Assembly: GCA_900547035.1 (NCBI GenBank)
Contig: URFM01000084.1
Location: forward strand, 1-8,366
Direction: 5' to 3'
Length of the DNA stretch: 8,366 nt
Source: an uncultured Clostridium sp.
GTDB lineage: Bacteria; Bacillota; Clostridia; Lachnospirales; Lachnospiraceae
This document shows positions 6,810 to 8,366 of this stretch, one piece after another (position 1 is the first letter of the stretch; every line of letters starts with the position of its first letter). The notes under the pieces are model-generated. The model had not been told where the DNA came from and searched no databases. It worked only from the letters and a program-made list of their open reading frames with translations. The translations under genes and the position numbers were made by a program.

Positions 6810-6838
6810 GCATACTTTCCTGACCGCCGGCGTAAATT
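6810..6838 (+). promoter_or_regulatory. Possible sporulation sigma-F-like promoter for the carboxypeptidase gene (speculative)
   Basis: GCATA at 6810-6814 and GGCGTAAATT at 6829-6838 resemble the Bacillus sigma-F boxes (GYWTA and GGnRAnAnTw, from memory), with one mismatch in the second box. The 14-base spacer is one or two bases shorter than usual. The best vegetative alternative, CTGACC (6820-6825) with TAGAAA (6844-6849), is weak. Confidence 0.2.
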
Positions 6839-6859
6839 GTTCTTAGAAAAGAATATTTT

Positions 6860-6864
6860 AGGAG
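6860..6864 (+). promoter_or_regulatory. Ribosome binding site that sets the carboxypeptidase start
   Basis: AGGAG lies 5 bases before the ATG at 6870. It favours this ATG, whose product starts with a clean signal peptide, over the in-frame TTG at 6837, which would add 11 residues before the basic region. Confidence 0.7.
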
Positions 6865-6869
6865 ATGCC

Positions 6870-8114
6870 ATGAAAAGGAAACGAATATGCGCGCTGCTGA
6901 CAGCCATTATGCTTATAGCGCAGCTTCTGCCGGCAGGAACAGGCAGGATGTCTTTTGCAAGGACAACTGCGGCAGATTCAGGAGGGGAGCTTCCGAATCA
7001 GGCGGTTATGGCGGGCACTCCGGCGGCGCTTCATCTGTCTGCCCCGTCTGCCCTACTAATGGAGGCTTCTACAGGTCAGATAATTTATGAAAACAACGGA
7101 GATGAAAAACGAAGTCCTGCCAGCATTACCAAGATCATGACCCTGATCCTGATTTTTGATGCCCTGGAGAGCGGGAAAATTCAGATGACGGATTCCGTTG
7201 TAACCAGCGCCTACGCCAAATCCATGGGAGGATCCCAGGTATTTCTGGAGGAGGGAGAAGTTCAGACCGTAGAAACGCTGATTAAGTGCATCGTGGTAGC
7301 TTCCGGAAATGATGCCTCTGTGGCTATGGCGGAATATATAGCGGGAAGCGAATCGGAGTTCGTGCGGATGATGAATGAGCGCGCGAAGGGGCTTGGAATG
7401 ACCAGCACCAATTTTGAGGACTGCTGCGGGTTGACGGATTCCCCCACCCATGTAACCAGCGCTAGAGATGTGGCTATTATGAGCCGGGAACTGATTAACC
7501 GCTATCCCCGGATTCACAATTACGCTACCATCTGGATGGAGAATATTACCCATGTGACGGCTCAGGGAAGCAAGGAATTTGGCCTCTCCAATACCAACAA
7601 GCTGCTGAAAATGAACAACAATTTTCAGGTTACCGGCCTGAAAACCGGCTCCACATCTCTGGCCAAATACTGTGTGGCCGCGACGGCTCAGAAAGACGGA
7701 GTACGGCTTATTGCAGTGATCATGGGCGCTCCGGATTACAAGGCGCGGTTCGCGGACGCCCAGACGCTTCTCAATTACGGCTATGCCAACTGCCGTCTCT
7801 ATGAAGATGCCCAGCCGCCGGCCTTGCCTCAGGTTTCTGTAGAGGGAGGGGTGACGGATACGGCAGAACTGACATATGGCGGAACATTTTCCTATTTAAG
7901 TCTTAACGGAGAGGATTTGTCAGCGGTTGAGAGGGAGATTAAGCTGGAGGAATCTCTGCCGGCGCCGGTGGAGCAGGGTCAGAAGGCAGGGGTTCTGGAG
8001 TACCGGATTGGAGAAACGGTGATCGGTCAGATTGACATTATAACAAAAGAGGCCGTAGCCAAGGCCGGATACCGGGATTACCTGAAACGTCTGACGGAGG
8101 CATGGAGGCTTTAG
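6870..8114 (+). CDS. D-alanyl-D-alanine carboxypeptidase, S11 family (DacA/DacF-like low-molecular-weight PBP)
   Basis: Trims the terminal D-Ala from peptidoglycan pentapeptides outside the membrane. The product has 414 residues. A signal peptide comes first: basic MKRKR, a hydrophobic core at 6-22 and likely cleavage after SFA (28-30). The three active-site motifs are intact: SITK (S85 nucleophile, K88), SGN (145-147) and KTG (258-260). A C-terminal beta-rich PBP5-like domain follows, from about 290 to 385. The last residues, YRDYLKRLTEAWRL, could form the short amphipathic helix that holds such enzymes at the membrane. Which paralogue this is, vegetative DacA or sporulation DacF/DacB, cannot be decided from the protein alone. 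It follows the HIT terminator, so it should have its own promoter; no terminator is visible after its stop. Confidence 0.93.
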   Translation: MKRKRICALLTAIMLIAQLLPAGTGRMSFARTTAADSGGELPNQAVMAGTPAALHLSAPSALLMEASTGQIIYENNGDEKRSPASITKIMTLILIFDALESGKIQMTDSVVTSAYAKSMGGSQVFLEEGEVQTVETLIKCIVVASGNDASVAMAEYIAGSESEFVRMMNERAKGLGMTSTNFEDCCGLTDSPTHVTSARDVAIMSRELINRYPRIHNYATIWMENITHVTAQGSKEFGLSNTNKLLKMNNNFQVTGLKTGSTSLAKYCVAATAQKDGVRLIAVIMGAPDYKARFADAQTLLNYGYANCRLYEDAQPPALPQVSVEGGVTDTAELTYGGTFSYLSLNGEDLSAVEREIKLEESLPAPVEQGQKAGVLEYRIGETVIGQIDIITKEAVAKAGYRDYLKRLTEAWRL

Positions 8115-8193
8115 AATAGAAAAGAAGAAACGCCATGAATTTGTGGGTAAAGAAATACGGACAAAAGAAATTCAGAATCAAGGAGAGCACAAC

Positions 8194-8366
8194 ATGAGAG
8201 TAACCTATGAAGAACTGATTAAGAAATTTCAAAGAATTCTGGAAAGCAGAGGATTTGAGCCGGGCCATGCCAGGACAGCGGCAGAGATTTTTGCGGGAAA
8301 CAGTTTGGACGGAGTGTATTCCCATGGAACCAACCGCTTTCCCAAAATGATCCGCTATCTGGATGA
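8194..8366 (+). CDS. Malate/L-lactate dehydrogenase-family oxidoreductase, DlgD/YiaK-like, 3' partial
   Basis: The first 57 residues of an NAD(P)-dependent dehydrogenase of the Ldh_2 family, cut by the window edge. The start MRVTYEELIKKF and the segment GVYSHGTNRFPKMI closely match 2,3-diketo-L-gulonate reductase (YiaK/DlgD of E. coli) as I recall it, including the histidine at 44 that is proposed as catalytic in that enzyme. Other family members (ureidoglycolate, malate, sulfolactate or lactate dehydrogenases) share the SHG motif, so the substrate is likely but not certain. The ATG is preceded by AGGAGAG (8181-8187). The 79-base gap after the carboxypeptidase gene holds no clear terminator or promoter, so read-through is possible. 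By family, it suggests that a sugar-acid catabolic cluster starts here and continues to the right. Confidence 0.8.
   Translation, partial: MRVTYEELIKKFQRILESRGFEPGHARTAAEIFAGNSLDGVYSHGTNRFPKMIRYLD

Noticed and set aside
8134..8197. A 20-codon ORF (MNLWVKKYGQKKFRIKESTT) whose stop overlaps the ATG of the dehydrogenase gene.
   Set aside because: It has no good ribosome binding site, is Lys-rich as expected of A-rich DNA, and occupies an ordinary gap. It is probably spurious.
1..8366. CRISPR arrays, insertion sequences, rRNA genes and intact tRNA genes.
   Set aside because: I found no regularly spaced repeats, transposase-like frames, terminal inverted repeats or RNA gene signatures on either strand.

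Overview
The window looks like a piece of chromosome from a mid-GC Gram-positive anaerobe, most likely a gut Lachnospiraceae/Clostridium cluster XIVa bacterium. This rests on strong AGGAG-type ribosome binding sites, short intergenic gaps, and protein sequences that read like clostridial homologues. It is an inference from reading alone; no search was run.

Layout, left to right. Positions 3-2621 (+) hold the 3' part of a large superfamily 1 helicase of the COG1112/Upf1-Dna2 type, fused to a C-terminal DUF2726-like nuclease domain. The frame is open to the left edge, so the true start lies outside the window. Positions 2600-2838 (-) carry a decayed C-terminal gene tail, LysR-like, with a one-base frameshift. 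Next to it is a minus-strand terminator (2831-2866). Positions 4499-2939 (-) encode an overlapping ATPase-permease pair of a nitrate/sulfonate/taurine-type ABC importer, with no intact substrate-binding protein in view. Positions 6100-4622 (-) encode a membrane-anchored polysaccharide-deacetylase-like protein. A divergent promoter region (about 6101-6262) separates it from a HIT-family hydrolase (6263-6706, +), which ends in a strong terminator. A secreted D-alanyl-D-alanine carboxypeptidase follows (6870-8114, +). The window closes with the first 57 codons of a DlgD/YiaK-like dehydrogenase (8194 to the edge, +).

The deacetylase-like protein and the carboxypeptidase are both envelope proteins. 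The HIT gene, carboxypeptidase and dehydrogenase are ordinary housekeeping or metabolic genes. The ABC pair is a transporter lacking its binding protein.

I do not see a complete new system. The best candidate for unusual biology is the helicase-nuclease fusion, whose architecture parallels single-protein anti-phage systems such as Mokosh type II but with a different nuclease. Its neighbours to the left, which would decide this, are outside the window. The gene remnant beside it marks a place where the chromosome has been rearranged.
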